A program made the translations under genes and the position numbers. Positions 60,384 through 64,000 of a DNA stretch of 64,000 nucleotides are shown here, one piece after another. The first letter of the stretch is position 1, and the number at the start of each line of letters is the position of its first letter. This DNA comes from Xiphias gladius (taxonomy: Eukaryota > Chordata > Actinopteri > Istiophoriformes > Xiphiidae): contig NC_053400.1 in assembly GCF_016859285.1 (NCBI RefSeq), positions 26,073,001-26,137,000 on the forward strand. The letters are read 5' to 3'. Below the pieces are notes generated by a model that saw only the letters and a program-made list of their open reading frames with translations, searched no databases and had not been told where the DNA came from.

Positions 60384-60629
60384 ATGGCGGAGTTCTCGCC
60401 CGTCCTGCCGATGCGGGATGGAGGAGGACGACTCGGTCAGCCCATCTTCCCCCGGTCCAGGTCCGGTTCCGAGTCCGAGAGCGAGCTGTCCCAGAGCCTG
60501 GCTCGCACCAAGATCCGGTCGTACGGCAGCACAGCCAGCGTCACGGCCTCCCTGGGGGAGAAGTACATAGAGCATCGGGTCACAGACAGCGATACCCTTC
60601 AAGGGATTGCTCTCAAATACGGTGTCACG
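60384..60629 (+). CDS. lysmd2: lysmd2 coding exon 1 (residues 1-82)
   Basis: Encodes the N-terminus through TLQGIALKYGVT, phase 0, with a consensus GTAAGG donor at 60630. It lies in a CpG-rich stretch from about 60.17 kb, probably the promoter. Confidence 0.95.
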
Positions 60630-62301
60630 GTAAGGTCCCCGCACAACCACCGGCTCGGGCTCGGTGTCCACGTTGGCGAGAAGACATGGTGGCTTATGAA
60701 CTCAGGCGCGATGCAGTGTACCACTAGTCTATTCGCCGACAAGAGGAGCCAGCCACAGCATCCCGCCCGTTTGCTACATCACGTTTACTTCTGTGTCCAC
60801 TGATCTGCCAGCACACCAGGGTTTGATTTCCCCCCTGCGAGGTCCAGCAATGGACCAAAGTGAACTTGAGGCCAGAAATGCCCCCCATTAAAGCCGAAGG
60901 TCCTCAGACTTCCAGCATTCTGGAGAGAGTTGTGGCCCGGCACGTTACCATTATTTATGTATTTCACTTCAGCCGGTGGGAACAGGGGCATACCTCTCGA
61001 TTTTGTAATTTCATTGTCACAAGGTGTGCCATCGCCCATTAAAGTGAAGAGTGGTGGCAGCTCCGGGGAGCTCCCGACAAATGCAACAGGGATCATTGTT
61101 GTTCAGTGGTGGACAATGGCGACAGTTAGTTTTCCTTTAGGTGGCTCGGAAGTTCCAGTCACAGTCCTGTCAGCTGTCCTGGGGCCTGAGATCCCCCCAA
61201 AAAACCCCAGTGGGCCCGAAAGCCCCAGGTTCACTGTGTGTCAGTTTGTGATTTGATTAAATGCATTATTAAGTAACTAAATGGGGCCAAGCAACAAAAA
61301 AATCCCGATAGTTTAATCAAGCAATCCTCTAGCTACTTTCTTAAAAAAAAAAATGTATTTTAGAAAACATTCTACATTCCACTTTTTGGACAATTGCCTG
61401 TCGTGAGTCATCCGCTGCTGATTTTCATCCCTAAACACACTAAATGTCAAAAATGTAAAACATCAGTCTGATGTTTGATGAGAGGCTAAATCTCCATTTA
61501 AAGACTTTGTAAGGATTTTCCCATCCATTTAATTTAGCATGCTCAGACAGCTGCTAACAAACCGTAAAGACTCTCACGTTACAGATTCAGTGAGTTTCAT
61601 TGTAGAGTGTGTGTCTAGAGATGGTCTGTATGCTGTTTTGGGGAAAATTTCTATCCACATAGGAATGCATGTATCAGGTAAAAGCCTTTTACTTTTGTTT
61701 CACTCGCAGAGGAATCAGAAAGATTAAAAGACTGACTGACTGTCAGGTGCACACATTATCAGCCAATGTTGATAAAAGATGTTGTGTTTTTCTAATGTGT
61801 GTATTTATATAGTGAGCTATGGTGAATTCCCATTAAGGTCTTATGTGATAAGGCACAGGACAAAAACAGAAGTGATACTGGACATGGCGGTAGTCACAGA
61901 AAAGCAGCTGTTAACAGTATCCTTTTTGTCATCACTCTGATACGACAGATGGAGCAAATCAAGAGAGCCAACAAGCTGTTCAGCAATGACTGCATCTTCT
62001 TGAGGAACAGCCTCAACATCCCCGTGGTGTCGGAGAAGCGCTCCATATTTAATGGACTGTCGCTGGAGTCTCCTGATGGGGACGGTGACGCAGCGTGCCC
62101 GGAGGCCGAGACACCTTGCATTGTGACGCAGGATATCGAGGGACCCTCGCCACCCCCTTCTCCGCCCGCTGAGGTCTCCAGGCGCCCCCAGCCCCAGCCC
62201 CAGCCAGAGGAGCTGTCTGCCAAAGACTTCTTACACAGACTGGACTTGCAAATTAAACAGTCAAAGCAGGCTGCGCGTCGGCTGAAAGAAGAGGAAGTAA
62301 G
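60384..62301 (+). CDS. lysmd2: LysM and putative peptidoglycan-binding domain-containing 2 (partial: first two coding exons)
   Basis: A small LysM-domain protein; LysM domains bind N-acetylglucosamine polymers in other proteins, but the role of animal LysMD2 is not established. Two exons give 198 residues (human is about 215). The N-terminus MAEFSPVLPMRDGGG leads to a Ser/Glu-rich segment (RSRSGSESESELSQSLARTK) and the conserved RSYGSTASV. The LysM domain spans about residues 62-108 (EHRVTDSDTLQGIALKYGVT, then MEQIKRANKLFSNDCIFL) and is split by the intron. The Pro-rich middle and the SAKDFLHRLDLQIKQSKQAA helix follow. The last exon, which in human encodes a short DEESPYATS-type tail, was not found before 64000. 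The start ATG sits in AAGATGGCGG, a YY1-like context. Confidence 0.94.
61949..62301 (+). CDS. lysmd2: lysmd2 coding exon 2 (residues 83-198 or further)
   Basis: Starts MEQIKRANKLFSNDCIFLRN after an ACGACAG acceptor and runs through a Pro/Gln-rich stretch to RLKEEE. Two overlapping donors are possible: GTAAGG ends the exon at 62296 in phase 0, and GTGAGG ends it at 62301 in phase 2. Confidence 0.9.
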
Positions 62302-64000
62302 GTGAGGTGATGAAAAAACCCCCAGCCAACTGCTACTTCTTTTCTGTGTGTTGATGAGAACAACTCTTTGAGAACAGGCTGTGAACGCTCACTGCCTGTA
62401 CTTTTCCTTCTGCTTTTGACCGAATTAAAATACGTCACCCGGATCAGCTCTTCCCTAATAGTCCGGTCGGACCCGTGCGTGTTGAGCATGGCATCCAGTC
62501 AGATGGTGTTTGTTGTATGATTTGACTTTTGCCTCCATACAAATGATGGATACCTGTCACTGCAAATGGTTTGGTGTCTTCCACCGAATGATCATGAATG
62601 CTAAGTCACCTTTTTTCTGCCTGCCAAACCGAGTAGTGGTTGCTGGTTTATAGAGTTTGGTAGACAGGATACATTTTCTGTGATAAAGCCCCGCATCTTG
62701 GAGGTAAAGTTTGGGTGTTTGTCAGTGTGCTGTTGTCACTGATCACAGCCCCTTTTCCCAAAAGCAGATGATCACAGCTGATAGACTCACATTGGGACTA
62801 AGATCACCTTAGGCTTAAGGTGCTTGTAGGAAAATTGGGCCCAGGCTCCCGTCCCTTAGCTCAGTAGGTCAGGTATTGTCAGAAGTTCCAGTCGGCAGGA
62901 ACACGGACCAAATGCAGGGTTGGATGTTTTCACAGATGGTAGATCCAAGATAGGAGTTAGGCTCTTCCAGATCTGATATAGTAGTCAGATGCCACGTTAT
63001 GCAACGGTCAGGTATTTAAGCAGGAGACTTGGCTTGCTGAATCAGGCCTGAGTATGTCTTCCTGACACTGCATGTTTAGACAGGGAACACTTTCACGTCT
63101 GCTCGGTAGTAATAGATGCCTGGCATACACCCATTCATAGAGAGACAGGCTTTGTTGGTGCTGTCGGCTAAGTCAGGACTGAGTCACACTGCAGCGGTCT
63201 GCTCTACAGACACATACGCTGCTTTTCCACGTCGGGCTCTCTAAAAGTATCGTACTCATACTGTTTTTTGTTTTCAGAATGGATACATGCCCTCCTGTTG
63301 GCCTCAGGGTAACATTACCTGACTGCTCTGGTAGCTACACCAGCATCAAGTGTCCATTATACATAGTTCCTATTATCACTGTGGTCTGAAATCATGTTTC
63401 ATGTTACAATTTCCCCTGAAAGAATAAGCAGGGTCGGTCTTACCACACAGATCTACTAAACAGTTCATACCGTATTATATCCCTATAATTCAACACTACT
63501 ATCTGTCAGCGTAAGTGTTTCCTTATTATATCGCCACTGACTGCATAACATTTCCTATTAGTTTTATCATGAGGGGCCAGTAACTCCAGAGTTGTCTTTT
63601 GTTTTGAGAAAGGCACGTGCCTTGAGTAAATGTGTAAGGCAAAGTTTAATTTCTCTTTGTTTACCTACCAACTGAGGCCAAGCCGAGCTTTATGTTAAGC
63701 CCAGTCTCTGACTCCAGCCACATCTAAGGCCGGCTGAGGAGCTGCGGTGTGTTATAGACAAACAGAGGCTCACTTCCTTGTTTCCACACAGTCCCAGAGC
63801 AAACACAGACCGCACGCCTGCTTGGCTTTCTCCCTAGGATGAAACAACCCGCAAACCTCTGAAGCTCGACTATGGGCAGTAGTTTAATGGAATAGCTGAG
63901 TGATACATTTCCCTTAGAAGAGCCCATATCATCATATAGCTCATAGTTTGATATCAGTAACTATGATATCACTATGGGTTTAGAGTATGGCGTTTTTTTT
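62302..64000. other. lysmd2 intron 2 start; final exon not found
   Basis: No sequence encoding the expected short DEESPYATS-like tail was found, so the last exon probably lies beyond the window. A tRNA A-box-like TAGCTCAGTAGG near 62858 is isolated. Confidence 0.5.

Noticed and set aside
62850..62880. tRNA A-box-like TAGCTCAGTAGG
   Set aside because: No B-box, cloverleaf or anticodon arm is visible nearby; at best a scrap of a tRNA-derived SINE.
63270..63330. Candidate lysmd2 last exon after TTTTCAG
   Set aside because: The translation does not resemble the expected short acidic tail ending in a Tyr/His/Ser-rich sequence.

Overview
This window is nuclear DNA of a ray-finned fish, most likely a percomorph teleost. 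The evidence is intron-split genes with GT-AG junctions, vertebrate protein families, many (CA)n/(GT)n microsatellites, and decayed hAT, Tc1 and LINE/SINE-tail repeats of the kind common in teleosts. Nothing prokaryotic or viral is visible. Three protein-coding genes can be read exon by exon. They are leo1 (minus strand, 14 coding exons, 21962-32413, complete, 645 aa), a tropomodulin closest to tmod3 (plus strand, 9 coding exons, 40502-50809, complete, 346 aa, with a probable noncoding first exon near 35.4 kb), and the first two coding exons of lysmd2 (plus strand, 60384 to about 62296/62301). The last lysmd2 exon was not found before the window ends.

Layout: 1-19.3 kb is gene-poor, with microsatellites, a 400-bp hAT-like insertion nested inside an older teleost repeat (7.1-7.8 kb), and a second nest of repeats (16.8-17.6 kb). 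At 19.35-20.1 kb there is a CpG-rich, promoter-like block with no gene assigned to it. leo1 follows, with its 3' end at 21.8 kb and its start at 32.4 kb; its introns hold a BED-finger (hAT) remnant and SINE tails. Between leo1 and the tropomodulin gene lie a SINE tail and a truncated Tc1/mariner copy (34356-35014). leo1 and the tropomodulin gene are head to head. The tropomodulin gene spans 35.4-51.2 kb with long introns that carry further hAT-like elements. From 51.2 to 60.2 kb is intergenic DNA holding a striking 31-bp-stem hairpin (52.75 kb) and an unexplained 205-codon ORF (54.1-54.7 kb). lysmd2 begins at 60.4 kb.

The three genes share a neighbourhood rather than a pathway. Leo1 is a nuclear Paf1-complex subunit acting in RNA polymerase II elongation, tropomodulin caps actin pointed ends, and LysMD2 is a small LysM-domain protein of unclear role. 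From memory, LYSMD2, TMOD2, TMOD3 and LEO1 are neighbours on human chromosome 15q21, which supports the assignments, although relative orientations here appear to differ. I did not find a convincing undescribed biological system. The better leads are the orphan promoter-like block, the 205-codon ORF, the long hairpin, and two splice sites embedded in dinucleotide repeats.
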